This document shows positions 33,210-43,156 of a DNA stretch of 43,568 nt, in pieces (the stretch's first letter is position 1; the number at the start of each line of letters is the position of its first letter). The notes below the pieces were generated by a model, which made no database searches, was not told where the DNA came from, and was given only the letters and a program-made list of their open reading frames with translations. Source of the stretch: Oscillospiraceae bacterium. GTDB lineage: Bacteria; Bacillota; Clostridia; UMGS1810. Both the position numbers and the translations under genes were made by a program. Location: NCBI GenBank assembly GCA_015068975.1, contig SVJM01000017.1:1-43568 (forward strand), in the 5' to 3' direction.

Positions 33210-34633
33210 CAGAGCTTCCTCCTTCTTATGAAGGTTACAAGACCCCAGATGAGGAATATTGCAGGGATAACGATTACTGTCAGTATCATTACTCTCTGTG
33301 ACTGCTCTTTTGAGATATCCATTCCGCGGTTTGTGATATCCTTTGGTCCCACATCGAGAAGTGAGCTTGAGCCTGTAGTGTATTTAATACAGTTTGATAT
33401 ATAGTCAGCATTTGCAAATGCTGAATTTACTATATAATTTCTGTTGAATAGCTTTTCGCCGCCTACGAATACGACCTGGGCTTTCTTTCCGCCATCGTAG
33501 AGTCTTTCTGTAAGACATGCAACTGAGAAAGGACCATTAAGCTCTTTGTTTCCGCTTCCGGAAGGAGACTTGGAAACAAAGCTCTGTTCACTGGTGATAA
33601 GAAGAGGTGTGTAGGTGATGTTTTTTGCACTGGATTTTATTATTGCAGTGGCATCACATGAAAGGACTCTTCTCTGTGCTGTGCCGATAGAGGCGATTAT
33701 GTCGTGATTATATAGATTTGGCAAAAGCTCCAATGGAAGATCTGCGTGATGAGCACTGCTTCCTTCTATAGCATATCCGGGGACAAATTCCACACCCCAT
33801 TCTCTGAAGTATTCTTCGATGTTTGAAAGGTCTTTTTCTTGGGAGTGTTTATCATATATTACCATAAGGTTGCCGCCAGATTTCATATATCCGTTTATGG
33901 CGGTTATTTCCTGAGGAGTAAAGTCGTCCACCGGGTTTATGATAAGCAAATCTGCGTTATCGGGAACAGATGTATTTGTAAGGTTAAGAGAAGCTATATC
34001 ACCATAAAGGAGAGGGAAGCTTTCCTTAAGATAAGGAGCTGTAATTGTCTCCCCATGCCCTGTGGATACGTATATATTAAGCTTCTTTCCGTATACGGCA
34101 TAATCAATTGATGTAGATAGATTCTGTTCGGATTTAAGGAGCAGCATATCGTCCTGATAGAGATTTGCCAGATCGGAAGAATCTATGATTCTGTATTTTT
34201 CTTTATAAGTGACGATGATAGATATGTCGTCCATATGATCACCGGAATCTTTTTTGTATCTTTCGTATATACCCGGGTCTGTTTTCGGGTCAAGCTTTAC
34301 AAATGATATCTTACTGGTCATAGCCTGAAACTTCTCTATGATTGCATATGTAGAATCAATTACATCATATGGGTCGGAGGTTTCTCTGAATTTATCGGGA
34401 ATAATAGATATGATTTTTACTTCACCATTTTTTACTGAGTCATCATTGTCAAGCTTTTTGATAAGCTCTTTTGTTATAGGTGAAAAATCAAGTAGATTTG
34501 ACCTTGACAAATCTATTCTCAGGTTGAAGTTGTTGTTTATAAATCCCGACAGGATGTTTACCGAGGCAAATATTACAATCACAAGAAGAATAATCACCCA
34601 GGAGGTTATTTTCAATGATATATTGTTTTTCAT
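33209..34633 (-). CDS. GldG-like ABC transport auxiliary protein
   Basis: This is a 474-aa protein. The start is at 34633 because AAAGGAAAA sits before that ATG; the longer frame to 34678 would include it. There is one N-terminal helix (WVIILLVVIVFASVNIL), an outer domain resembling the Gldg/IFT52-like family (LNIYVSTGHGETITAPYLKESF..., NADLLIINPVDDFTPQEITAINGYMKSGGNLMVIYD), and a second helix at the C terminus (VIVIPAIFLIWGLVTFIRRRK). In Bacteroidetes GldG works with GldA and GldF in gliding. In Firmicutes the same trio occurs without gliding and its substrate is unknown. Confidence 0.88.
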   Translation of the reverse strand: MKNNISLKITSWVIILLVIVIFASVNILSGFINNNFNLRIDLSRSNLLDFSPITKELIKKLDNDDSVKNGEVKIISIIPDKFRETSDPYDVIDSTYAIIEKFQAMTSKISFVKLDPKTDPGIYERYKKDSGDHMDDISIIVTYKEKYRIIDSSDLANLYQDDMLLLKSEQNLSTSIDYAVYGKKLNIYVSTGHGETITAPYLKESFPLLYGDIASLNLTNTSVPDNADLLIINPVDDFTPQEITAINGYMKSGGNLMVIYDKHSQEKDLSNIEEYFREWGVEFVPGYAIEGSSAHHADLPLELLPNLYNHDIIASIGTAQRRVLSCDATAIIKSSAKNITYTPLLITSEQSFVSKSPSGSGNKELNGPFSVACLTERLYDGGKKAQVVFVGGEKLFNRNYIVNSAFANADYISNCIKYTTGSSSLLDVGPKDITNRGMDISKEQSQRVMILTVIVIPAIFLIWGLVTFIRRRKL

Positions 34634-34668
34634 AATACTTTTTCCTTTCAAAAATCTGTTTTGGTTTC

Positions 34669-35373
34669 TTAAATCCATCTTTTTTTGTCAATGTGATGAA
34701 CTGTGAGAAAACTGAACAGACTGACAACGCTTATGTAGTATATAACCGCCTCTGTATTGATGATTCCTCTGGAGAAGTCACCATATCTTGCCGAAATGGA
34801 AATGTGATTTAAGAACGCAGCAAGATGAACATTTGATACATTGATTGCGATACGGTCAATTATAAACAAAACAAAAAGTATACCGAATGTGGCCACTGCA
34901 GAGATAAGCTGATTTTCTGTAAGGGCACTTATGTATGTTCCGATTGCTATAAATGCAGAGCTCATAAGAAGAAATCCCACATACTGGCTTATAAGCTCTC
35001 CTCTGGAGATTTCGCCGTAGATTGATATGATAAATGGAAATATAATTGTAAGCCACAGTGATAACCCATATACGCTTATTGCCGCAAAGAGCTTACCCAG
35101 TACAATGTGGGTGATGCTCACCGGTGCAGTAAGAAGCAGCTGATCGGTTTTTGAATTTTTTTCTTCAGAGAGAAGACGCATTGTAAGGATAGGTATGAGG
35201 AACATCTGTATTGTATTTAATCCTTCAAAAAACGCCTTTAGGTTTGAAGTGCTTTCCTGTATATTTGTCACCATAAAGGTAAGGGCTGATGCGAATAGAA
35301 AAAATCCTATGAATATGTAGCCTAACGGTGATGAAAAGTATGCCTTCAGTTCTTTATTGTATATTGCGTTCAC
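34669..35373 (-). CDS. ABC-2 type permease, GldF-like
   Basis: This is a 234-aa protein with six predicted membrane helices. It opens MNAIYNKELKAYFSSPLGYIFIGFF, characteristic of GldF/NosY-like ABC-2 permeases, with the coupling-type stretch RLLSEEKNSKTDQLLLTAPVS between helices 2 and 3. The start is GTG, preceded by AAGGAGGG. It follows the ATPase gene by 2 nt and precedes the GldG-like gene by 35 nt. Confidence 0.9.
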   Translation of the reverse strand: MNAIYNKELKAYFSSPLGYIFIGFFLFASALTFMVTNIQESTSNLKAFFEGLNTIQMFLIPILTMRLLSEEKNSKTDQLLLTAPVSITHIVLGKLFAAISVYGLSLWLTIIFPFIISIYGEISRGELISQYVGFLLMSSAFIAIGTYISALTENQLISAVATFGILFVLFIIDRIAINVSNVHLAAFLNHISISARYGDFSRGIINTEAVIYYISVVSLFSFLTVHHIDKKRWI

Positions 35374-35375
35374 TT

Positions 35376-36413
35376 CTATTTACCCTCCTTTTTGATGCCA
35401 AGCATATCTGAGAATGCTTCTTTAAACGATTTATTTTGGGCTTTTGGTTCAGGCTCACTTTTTACAAGAGGAACTGCATTTTCTCCTGTAAGCTTTAAGA
35501 AAATTTCCTCAAGTGTAAGTGTGCTTGATTTCATAGACATAATCGGCAGGTCGTTTTTTGCCAGTGTATAAAATACATTTTCGCGTGCATCCTTGCCAAA
35601 GTCTGATATGATGTTGTATTCGAGACCTTCAGATGTCTCTTTTACAAATTTTACATCAGATACGTTTTCTATAGCATTTGTAATCACACTGTCTGCCTTT
35701 TCTCTGTCGCCTGACACTATGACAGTAAATTCTTCTTTTGATGAAAGCATATCGCTTATTTCATCAGGAGACCCGTTTGCCATAAGTATGCCATTGTTTA
35801 TGATGATTATCTTTTCGCATACAGAGTCGATTTCCTGAAGTATATGAGAGCTTAAGATAATTGTTTTTTCTTTGCCAAGCTCTCTGATAACATTTCTTAC
35901 TTCGATTATCTGCTTGGGATCAAGGCCTACTGTAGGCTCGTCCAAAATAAGTATATCAGGATCGCCTATAAGTGCCTGAGCAATACCCACTCTCTGCTTA
36001 TAGCCTTTAGAAAGGTTTCTTATAAGTCTTTTTTCCACATGGTTGATTCTTACAAGAGCTATAACTCTGTTTATATGGTCTTCTTTTTTGAGCTTTGATT
36101 TTGAGCATTTTAAATCAAATACGAATTCCAGGTATTCCCTTACTGTCATATCAGGATACAAGGGTGGAAATTCAGGAAGATATCCTATTCTCTTTTTGCA
36201 CTCGTCAGGGGATTTGAGGATGTCATACCCTGATACGGTTACGCTTCCAGAACTTGCGGAGAGATACCCCGTGATAATATTCATTGTTGTGGACTTACCT
36301 GCACCATTAGGTCCAAGGAAGCCGACGATTTCACCTTTTTTGACAGAAAAGGAAATATTGTCAACGGCAAGTTTTGGTCCGTAATATTTGGAAAGATTTT
36401 TTACTTCTATCAT
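35376..36413 (-). CDS. ABC transporter ATP-binding protein, GldA/CcmA-like
   Basis: This is a 345-aa protein starting at 36413 (AAAGGAAAA before the ATG; an upstream in-frame ATG at 36452 is not favoured). Walker A GPNGAGKST (residues 34-42), signature LSKGYKQRVG, Walker B DILILDEPTVGLDP, and H-loop SSHIL are all intact. A C-terminal extension of about 110 residues follows the ATPase core, as in other exporters of this group. With the permease it forms the core of an ABC-2 exporter. It is the first gene of the five-gene operon. A TATAAT-like -10 lies on the minus strand near 36468-36473 but no good -35 is visible. Confidence 0.93.
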   Translation of the reverse strand: MIEVKNLSKYYGPKLAVDNISFSVKKGEIVGFLGPNGAGKSTTMNIITGYLSASSGSVTVSGYDILKSPDECKKRIGYLPEFPPLYPDMTVREYLEFVFDLKCSKSKLKKEDHINRVIALVRINHVEKRLIRNLSKGYKQRVGIAQALIGDPDILILDEPTVGLDPKQIIEVRNVIRELGKEKTIILSSHILQEIDSVCEKIIIINNGILMANGSPDEISDMLSSKEEFTVIVSGDREKADSVITNAIENVSDVKFVKETSEGLEYNIISDFGKDARENVFYTLAKNDLPIMSMKSSTLTLEEIFLKLTGENAVPLVKSEPEPKAQNKSFKEAFSDMLGIKKEGK

Positions 36414-36557
36414 TTCGTTTTTCCTTTCATATGTAATGTGTATTAAGCACAAAATTTACTACATTATATTATAACATAGAAATGTGAATAATGTGTAAAT
36501 ATTTTTATGTAATATTTGACAAAAAGAAAGGTATATATTTGTTAAAATCCCACAAAA

Positions 36558-36589
36558 AAAGAGATGCAAGGCTTCTCTTACATCTCTTT
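36558..36589 (-). terminator. Terminator after aspS
   Basis: AAAGAGATG (36558-36566 in plus numbering) / CATCTCTTT (36581-36589), with A-run and T-run on the two sides, so it can work on the minus strand for hisS-aspS. Confidence 0.8.
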
Positions 36590-36605
36590 TCTTAAAGTAG
36601 TAGTA

Positions 36606-38384
36606 TTATTCTTCAATCTTAGATATTTCAATTCCCAATTCTTCAAGCTGCTTTGCGTCAACTGTATCGGGAGCATTACTCATAAGCTCGGATGCATTCT
36701 GTACCTTAGGAAATGCGATTACGTCTCTGATGCTTTCTGACTTGGTAAGAAGCATTACCAGTCTGTCAAAGCCGTATGCCATACCTCCGTGAGGTGGTAC
36801 GCCGTATTTGAATGCTTCCAGAAGGAATCCGAATCTTTCGTGAGCCTGTTCCTTTGAAAGTCCGATGATATCAAACATCTTTTCCTGAAGCTTATCGTCA
36901 AAGATTCTTATAGAACCGCCACCAAGCTCACATCCGTTGAGGATGATATCATAAGCTTTAGCTCTTACTCTTGCAGGATCAGTGTCAAGGTATTCAAGGT
37001 CCTCATCCATAGGTGATGTGAACGGATGGTGCATTGCAACATATCTTTCTTCATCTTCGTTGTACTCAAGAAGCGGGAATTCTGTCACCCACAAAAGATT
37101 GAACTTGTCTTCGTCGATAAGACCGTTGTTCTTTGCAACTTCAATTCGGAGTGCGCCAAGTGAGTCAAATACCACCTTGTCCTTGTCTGCAACGATAAGG
37201 ATAAGGTCGCCAACTTCAGCTTCTGCCTTTTTGATGATAGCATTTATTTCATCTTCTGTAAGGAATTTTGCAATAGGAGACTGGACACCGTCAGCATTTA
37301 CTCTCATCCATGCAAGACCCTTTGCTTTGTATGTTTTTACAAACTCGCCAAGGGAGTCAACATTCTTTCTTGAAATGTTATCAGAAAGACCCTTTGCGTT
37401 GATACATCTTACAGAACCGCCTGCTTCGATTGCACCTGTGAACACGCCAAAGCCGCAGTTTCTTACTTCCTCTGTAATGTTTCTGATTTCAAGACCAAAT
37501 CTTGTATCAGGCTTGTCAGAGCCGAATCTGTCCATAGCTTCCTTGTATGGAAGTCTTAAGAAAGGAGTTTCTATATCTTTATTAAGAACTTCTTTGAAAA
37601 CTCTCTTTATAAACTGTTCATTTACACTGATTACATCGTCAATTTCCACAAAAGACATTTCAAGGTCAATCTGAGTAAACTCAGGCTGTCTGTCAGCTCT
37701 TAAGTCTTCGTCTCTGAAGCAACGCGCGATCTGGAAGTATCTGTCCATACCTGCAAGCATAAGAAGCTGCTTGTAAAGCTGTGGAGACTGTGGAAGAGCA
37801 TAGAAATGTCCATGATGAACACGGCTTGGTACAAGATAGTCTCTTGCGCCTTCCGGTGTACTCTTCTGAAGCATAGGTGTTTCTATTTCCAAAAATCCGT
37901 TTTCGTCATAGAAATCACGTGCGAGCTTTGCTATTTTGTGACGGAGCACCATCTTTCTCTGCATATCAGGACGGCGAAGGTCAAGATATCTGTGCTTAAG
38001 TCTCAGTTCTTCCTTAACATCACTGTTTTCTTCAATATAGAAAGGTGGTGTCTGGGATTTATTTAAGATTCTGAGCTCATTTACTTCTATTTCTATTTCA
38101 CCTGTAGGCATGTTAGGGTTGATGGATTCTCTCATTCTCACAATACCCTTTGCCGCAAGTACATATTCGCCTCTTACAGTAGCCGCCTTTTCGTAAAGGT
38201 CTTTATTGTCTGTGTTGAAATAAAGCTGAATAATACCTGAAATATCTCTTAAGTTTATGAATATAAGTCCCCCAAGGTTTCTTACCTGGTCTGCCCATCC
38301 CATAAGCACTACTTCTTCGCCGATATTTGCTTTGGACAGAGCAGCACATTTGTGGGTTCTTTTTAGTCCTTTTAAGTTTTCCAT
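36606..38384 (-). CDS. aspS: Aspartyl-tRNA synthetase
   Basis: This is a 592-aa protein of bacterial type. N-terminal OB-fold anticodon-binding domain (VVLMGWADQVRNLGGLIFINLRDISGIIQL), class II core with RHRYLDLRRPDMQRKM-type motif 1 region, motif 2 YFQIARCFRDEDLRADRQPEFTQ, an inserted GAD domain in the middle, and motif 3 near the end (GMAYGFDRLVML). It starts 13 nt after hisS and has ribosome site AAAAGGAG. The hisS-aspS pair is typical of Firmicutes. Bacteria of this group often use it also for Asp-tRNA(Asn). I cannot tell discrimination from sequence alone. Confidence 0.96.
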   Translation of the reverse strand: MENLKGLKRTHKCAALSKANIGEEVVLMGWADQVRNLGGLIFINLRDISGIIQLYFNTDNKDLYEKAATVRGEYVLAAKGIVRMRESINPNMPTGEIEIEVNELRILNKSQTPPFYIEENSDVKEELRLKHRYLDLRRPDMQRKMVLRHKIAKLARDFYDENGFLEIETPMLQKSTPEGARDYLVPSRVHHGHFYALPQSPQLYKQLLMLAGMDRYFQIARCFRDEDLRADRQPEFTQIDLEMSFVEIDDVISVNEQFIKRVFKEVLNKDIETPFLRLPYKEAMDRFGSDKPDTRFGLEIRNITEEVRNCGFGVFTGAIEAGGSVRCINAKGLSDNISRKNVDSLGEFVKTYKAKGLAWMRVNADGVQSPIAKFLTEDEINAIIKKAEAEVGDLILIVADKDKVVFDSLGALRIEVAKNNGLIDEDKFNLLWVTEFPLLEYNEDEERYVAMHHPFTSPMDEDLEYLDTDPARVRAKAYDIILNGCELGGGSIRIFDDKLQEKMFDIIGLSKEQAHERFGFLLEAFKYGVPPHGGMAYGFDRLVMLLTKSESIRDVIAFPKVQNASELMSNAPDTVDAKQLEELGIEISKIEE

Positions 38385-38397
38385 AGTTATCTCCTTT

Positions 38398-39654
38398 TTA
38401 TCTTAAAGCATCTGCGATTTTTTTCACATCAAGGTCGATTTCTGTGATTTCGCCGTTTTCCATACATTTGAGTCCTGCTTTTTTGTTGTTGATTTCATCA
38501 TCACCGAGAACGATGGTATATTTTGCATTAAGCTTGTTTGCAAATTTCATCTGTGCCTTTACACTTCGGTTAAGATGATCACACTCTGCCTTGATACCTT
38601 CTTTTCTTAATCCAAAGGTAATAGCCTGTGTGAATTTTGCTGCATCTTCGCCTATGGATGCCACAAATATTTCTGTGTCATTCGGCTCAGGAATTTCTAT
38701 ACCCTGTTCTTCCATTGTAAGGATAAGTCTTTCCAGACCCAATGCAAAGCCTGTTGCAGGGGTAGGCGCATGACCCAGCTCCTCAATAAGCCCGTCGTAT
38801 CTTCCACCGCCACAGATTGTGGAGTTGGAGTTTTTGTTATCGGCAATGATTTCGAATACTGTTTTTGTATAATAATCAAGACCTCTTACAATAAGAGGAT
38901 CTATGTGATACTCAATACCCATTCCTTCAAGGTATGATTTTACCTTTTCGAAGTGGTCACTGCACTCGTCACAGATGCAGTCCAGAAGAAGCGGTGCGTC
39001 CTTTACAATGCCCTTGCAGATATCCGACTTGCAGTCAAGGATTCTCAATGGATTCTTGTCAAATCTTGACTTACATGTATCACAAAGATTGTCATAGTAA
39101 GGCTTCAGATATTCCTTAAGCTTTTCGTTGTATGCACTTCTGCATTTTGGACAACCGATGCTGTTGATATTGAGCTTAAGATTCTTTAGTCCGATTCTTT
39201 CGTACAGAAGCATTGCAAGGCTCATAAGCTCTGCATCTACAGAAGGCTCCTGACTTCCCAGACTTTCTGCGCCAAACTGATGAAATTCTCTGTATCTTCC
39301 TGCCTGTTTGTTTTCATAACGGTAACAGCTGATAATATAGAAGAGCTTTGCAGGTTGTGGAATGTTAAAAAGCCCATGCTCAATATAAAGTCTTGCACAA
39401 GGGGATGTACCTTCAGGTCTTAAGGTGATGCTTCTGTCACCCTTATCCATAAAGGTGTACATTTCCTTTTGTACAACATCTGTTGTATCGCCTACGCCTC
39501 TTTCAAATAATTCTGTATGTTCAAAAACAGGTGTTCTGATTTCTTTGAAATTATATTCTTTGCAGATTTTTCTTATTTCGTCCTCAAGATACTGCCATAT
39601 GTGGGACTTATCAGGGAGCATATCGTTGGTTCCCTTTGGTGCTTTTGTAAGCAT
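38398..39654 (-). CDS. hisS: Histidyl-tRNA synthetase
   Basis: This is a 418-aa protein. It opens [25 protein letters not shown], has motif 2 [26 protein letters not shown], the histidine-specific [16 protein letters not shown] and [13 protein letters not shown], then motif 3 [13 protein letters not shown], and ends with an anticodon-binding domain. It is the first gene of the minus-strand hisS-aspS operon. Its 5' leader is short and has no T-box word. Confidence 0.97.
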   Translation of the reverse strand: MLTKAPKGTNDMLPDKSHIWQYLEDEIRKICKEYNFKEIRTPVFEHTELFERGVGDTTDVVQKEMYTFMDKGDRSITLRPEGTSPCARLYIEHGLFNIPQPAKLFYIISCYRYENKQAGRYREFHQFGAESLGSQEPSVDAELMSLAMLLYERIGLKNLKLNINSIGCPKCRSAYNEKLKEYLKPYYDNLCDTCKSRFDKNPLRILDCKSDICKGIVKDAPLLLDCICDECSDHFEKVKSYLEGMGIEYHIDPLIVRGLDYYTKTVFEIIADNKNSNSTICGGGRYDGLIEELGHAPTPATGFALGLERLILTMEEQGIEIPEPNDTEIFVASIGEDAAKFTQAITFGLRKEGIKAECDHLNRSVKAQMKFANKLNAKYTIVLGDDEINNKKAGLKCMENGEITEIDLDVKKIADALR

Positions 39655-39691
39655 TGAATCACTTCCTTAATAATATATAAATCCACTCTTC

Positions 39692-39720
39692 ATTGTAATG
39701 AAAAATAGGGTGTTTGTCAA
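39692..39720 (-). promoter_or_regulatory. Promoter of hisS-aspS
   Basis: On the minus strand TTGACA (39720-39715), 17 bp, TACAAT (39697-39692), about 38 nt before the hisS start. Confidence 0.8.
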
Positions 39721-39754
39721 GTGAATAACCAAAAAAATCTTTCTGCTATTGAGA

Positions 39755-39783
39755 TTGACAAAAATACAGTATGGGTGTATATT
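39755..39783 (+). promoter_or_regulatory. Promoter of the membrane protein gene
   Basis: TTGACA (39755-39760), 17 bp, TATATT (39778-39783). It is back to back with the hisS promoter, 34 bp apart. Confidence 0.78.
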
Positions 39784-39820
39784 TAAAGTGTGTATAAAAG
39801 CGTATCGGAGGTGATGAATT

Positions 39821-41221
39821 TTGACAGAAGAAAACAGATGGTTTTATCCTTTTGTGACGGTGTTTCTGGCAATTATATTTATTTTTATGACTTTATTTTC
39901 TCTGTGGTTTGGCGCAAAGAATAACGGAGACATTATAACAATCACAGATACATATACTGTGTCTTCGGAAAAGAGCGGTACAAGTGTATATCTTAGCGAT
40001 CACCTTGAAAAAAAGGGTGATATCCATAAATATCATTGGCTTACAGATGATTCTATGCCCACAAGATTTGCAGGTTGGTTGTCAAAGTTTATCAATCCTC
40101 TTTATGTATGGGTTATAATAAATCTTCTGAGCGTGGCATTTATTATCTATATGCTTTTCGGTCTTATATCAAAAGGGGAAGTTGGGATAATGAGATCAGC
40201 CCTTCTGGCAGTATTTCCCTTTATGCCTGCATTTTTCAGAGGAAGTGTACAGCTTGGAGCATATGCTCTTTCGGGAGCACTTCTGCTTTTTGTGATATAT
40301 ATCGGCACAATAAACGGTGCATCGGTTATCAAGTGGTATCTTGCAATGGCAGTTTGTGCAGTGATAGTGTCATTTTTGCCTGAGTTCTGGATTATAGTTT
40401 ATATAATACCATTTGTGGCGTACAGAGATATTAAGATAAGCTATGACGGAGGAAAGGCAGCATCACATATATTATTGCTTCTTCTGGGGGCATTTATAAT
40501 TCATTTTGCTTATTTAAGAGCATTTGTTGATTACAGCAGTCTGTATTCATATCTTACAGGTGTAGGTTCTGCAGATTTATCCATGGGAATAAGAAGATTT
40601 TTTTATCTTGATTCGTTAGAGAAGGTCGGGATATATCTGCCACTGAATATTATGGCGGCAGTATCGGTATTGGGGCTGATATTTGCAGAGAAATATGTGA
40701 AGAAGTATATATATCCCGGAGTGTTCCTTTATATATGGACGGTTATGTTTGCAGGGAGGGATTCGTATATACTTGCGGTTATTTATCCTGTTTTGTTTCT
40801 CGGATTTTCTCAGACACTTATTCACGTGGAATTTATGAGAAATATCAGGACAATTTCCGTTACTTCCATTATTGTTTTGCTGCCGGTGTGTATGATGTGC
40901 TGCGGAAATATTTCCTACAGCAATCATATGAAGGGACTTAAGACATCATATTATGTAGAAGAATACTCTTGTCTTTATGATGAGTATGTGGATGACAAAG
41001 CAACAGTTATGGCGGTTTGTGACCAGGGTGATTTTGGCTGTCAGATGTACGCTGCATATCCAAAAAAGACAATTCTGGCAGGTAAGGACGAAGCAGTTTT
41101 AAGCCGGATCATCAGTACATACTATCCTGAGTATATTGTATCAGAAATAGAGCTGTGGTATTCGGAATACGAAAATGTGTTTTCAGAAGAAGGAAAGTAC
41201 GTATATAAACTATTAGGATAA
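39821..41221 (+). CDS. Polytopic membrane protein of unknown function, GT-C-like layout
   Basis: This is a 466-aa protein starting with TTG. GGAGGTGA (39807-39814) is 6 nt before it, and the ATG inside that site is out of frame. An N-terminal helix (WFYPFVTVFLAIIFIFMTLFSLWF), then an outer loop of about 65 residues, at least eight further helices, and a soluble C-terminal domain of about 85 residues. The arrangement recalls GT-C glycosyltransferases, but I do not see a clear catalytic acidic pair in the first outer loop, so this is only a shape resemblance. The next gene follows after 11 nt and encodes a secreted protein. Confidence 0.6.
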   Translation: MTEENRWFYPFVTVFLAIIFIFMTLFSLWFGAKNNGDIITITDTYTVSSEKSGTSVYLSDHLEKKGDIHKYHWLTDDSMPTRFAGWLSKFINPLYVWVIINLLSVAFIIYMLFGLISKGEVGIMRSALLAVFPFMPAFFRGSVQLGAYALSGALLLFVIYIGTINGASVIKWYLAMAVCAVIVSFLPEFWIIVYIIPFVAYRDIKISYDGGKAASHILLLLLGAFIIHFAYLRAFVDYSSLYSYLTGVGSADLSMGIRRFFYLDSLEKVGIYLPLNIMAAVSVLGLIFAEKYVKKYIYPGVFLYIWTVMFAGRDSYILAVIYPVLFLGFSQTLIHVEFMRNIRTISVTSIIVLLPVCMMCCGNISYSNHMKGLKTSYYVEEYSCLYDEYVDDKATVMAVCDQGDFGCQMYAAYPKKTILAGKDEAVLSRIISTYYPEYIVSEIELWYSEYENVFSEEGKYVYKLLG

Positions 41222-41232
41222 GGAGTGTTTTT

Positions 41233-43062
41233 ATGAAAAAAGTTTTTGCGGTTGTTCTTACATTTTGTTTGATTTTTTCATCTGTAAGTGCATTTGCTCT
41301 TACAGGAGATGAGATATTCAAAGAGTATACAAATTATGATGCTCATCTGAAAATGTCTATGAAGCTTGAACAGTATCCCCAGGCACTTATTGATGAATTT
41401 CAGAATGATTTTTTTGATATAAAAAAGTTTATAGAAGGCTTTAATGACACAGGCTATGAAGCAGATGTGAAGCTTAATGCAAATGAGGATTTTACAAAAA
41501 TGACCGCGGCTGCAAATGCTGATTTAAGTTTTCCGCTTATGTTTAATGACAGGTTGGAAATAGGTGTGAATGCATCTACTGATATGTGGCTTGATATGGA
41601 TATAAGTGATTTTTCAAACCTTAAATACAAGGTAATCTATCTTACACCTGCAAGCAACAAATATATGTATATAGACAATGCATTTGAGTTTGCAAAGTTT
41701 GATGAATATCAGTATGAAGAACTAAAGAAAGCCTTTGATTTCGCTGTTGATAAGGACTTCAGAGACAAAATAAACGAAATTATTAAGAAAAATTCAAAGC
41801 TTGATGTTTCTTCGGATAAGATAACCTTGACCGTAGATGCTAAGGAAATAAAAAGTATTGTTGCGGATTTTCTCGAGCTTCTCTGGGAAAAAGAAATCCT
41901 CAAAGGCGTTGACACAGTAAAGCTTGCGGAAATCAAGGCTATGGTATTGGCATTTCCTGTAGAAGAGGACACAGTTATTACAACCGAATGTACATACAAA
42001 AATGGTGAAATTTCTTTTGAAAAGAGCCATATGGATATATGCCTTGATATAAACAAAATCAATGAGTATGTAAATAAGCTTTCAAACGTGGAAAGTGAGA
42101 TTGTTATAGACGGCGACGCAAGGGTGAAACTGAGCTTTGATGTTGAGTGTGTTTATAACAGCGTAAATAAACCATTAGAAATCACCTTGCCTGACTTAAC
42201 TGATGAAAACAGTATAGATATTACTGAGATGGGACAGTATCAGGCAGATGAATATATCCCTGACGAATTTTGCCATGACAAATGGTACAATATATACTTT
42301 TTGGGTGAAGAGGATGGAGATATCCATAACGTAAAAATACCGGGAAAGAATGTCTTGGATGGTCTGGGAATGTATGGATACTCATATGAAATTTCAAAGC
42401 TGGATTCACTTGATATAAAAAAGGGCTGGTGGAAGGATGATATCAGTATCAAAGAGAATTCTTCCGAGTTTATCAGAAACGGGGAAACAATCCCATTGTC
42501 AGTACCATTTAACACCTTTGAAGAGGGATTTACCATTGCACAGATAGAAGAAATATTCAGACTTAAGTATGATAGAGTATTATCATATGACTATGAATAT
42601 GGCGAGATGGGAATCTCTTTTGAAAATCCTGACTTTGTTGCACCGGTATACGAAATCAAGGAACGTCCCAATACAATAGAAACATGGCGTTCGGTAACAG
42701 TACAAAATGATGGTTATACAGGATATAAAAAATCTGATATAAAGCTTGATTTCAAAAAGGTCATAGAGGGCTTTGCCGTAGAAGAAAGCGATGTAGTAAA
42801 TGCAAACGGTAATATAAACTTCAGATTCTACAACAGATACATCACCTTTACTCCGGGCAGTAATGTGATCATTGTAGACGGAGAAGAGGTTACCATTGAT
42901 AAGCCTGTGGAAGAAATTGAAGGGGGATTCCTTGTAAGCTGTGATTTTGTGGAAAAGGCATTTAACTGTACTCTTGAATCCGTTTTTTTCATTAGCTTAG
43001 ATGAGAGAGAGGTTTCCCGGTTCATATTTACAAATAACAGCTTTGTACACATTGATTGGTAA
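41233..43062 (+). CDS. Secreted protein with degenerate stalk-like domains
   Basis: This is a 609-aa protein with signal peptide 1-22 (MKKVFAVVLTFCLIFSSVSAFA). Residues about 25-330 form a region of alternating helices and strands that I cannot assign. From about 385 on, two segments read like worn copies of the stalk domain: EFIRNGETIPLSVPFNTFEEGFTIAQIEEIFRLKYDRVLSYD and a C-terminal ITFTPGSNVIIVDGEEVTIDKPVEEIEGGFLVSCDFVEKAF. The GRTxVPxR hallmark is missing in both. It lies 11 nt after the membrane protein gene with ribosome site AAGGAG, so they form an operon. It is a distant relative of the six stalk proteins at 12-24 kb. Confidence 0.65.
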   Translation: MKKVFAVVLTFCLIFSSVSAFALTGDEIFKEYTNYDAHLKMSMKLEQYPQALIDEFQNDFFDIKKFIEGFNDTGYEADVKLNANEDFTKMTAAANADLSFPLMFNDRLEIGVNASTDMWLDMDISDFSNLKYKVIYLTPASNKYMYIDNAFEFAKFDEYQYEELKKAFDFAVDKDFRDKINEIIKKNSKLDVSSDKITLTVDAKEIKSIVADFLELLWEKEILKGVDTVKLAEIKAMVLAFPVEEDTVITTECTYKNGEISFEKSHMDICLDINKINEYVNKLSNVESEIVIDGDARVKLSFDVECVYNSVNKPLEITLPDLTDENSIDITEMGQYQADEYIPDEFCHDKWYNIYFLGEEDGDIHNVKIPGKNVLDGLGMYGYSYEISKLDSLDIKKGWWKDDISIKENSSEFIRNGETIPLSVPFNTFEEGFTIAQIEEIFRLKYDRVLSYDYEYGEMGISFENPDFVAPVYEIKERPNTIETWRSVTVQNDGYTGYKKSDIKLDFKKVIEGFAVEESDVVNANGNINFRFYNRYITFTPGSNVIIVDGEEVTIDKPVEEIEGGFLVSCDFVEKAFNCTLESVFFISLDEREVSRFIFTNNSFVHIDW

Positions 43063-43080
43063 GTGTTAAGAAGATAATAG

Positions 43081-43135
43081 GGACTACATTTGCGGAGAAT
43101 CCTTTGGAATACACCGCAAATGTAGTCCATTTTTA
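43081..43135 (+). terminator. Terminator of the membrane/secreted protein operon
   Basis: A 15-bp perfect stem GGACTACATTTGCGG (43081-43095) / CCGCAAATGTAGTCC (43114-43128), with a smaller inner pairing, then a T-rich tail. Confidence 0.88.
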
Positions 43136-43156
43136 TTAGAGCTTAATTGTAAAGTG

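Noticed and set aside
39655-39820. T-box or other leader for hisS-aspS
   Set aside because: No TGGNACCGCG word and only about 30 nt between the predicted transcription start and the start codon.
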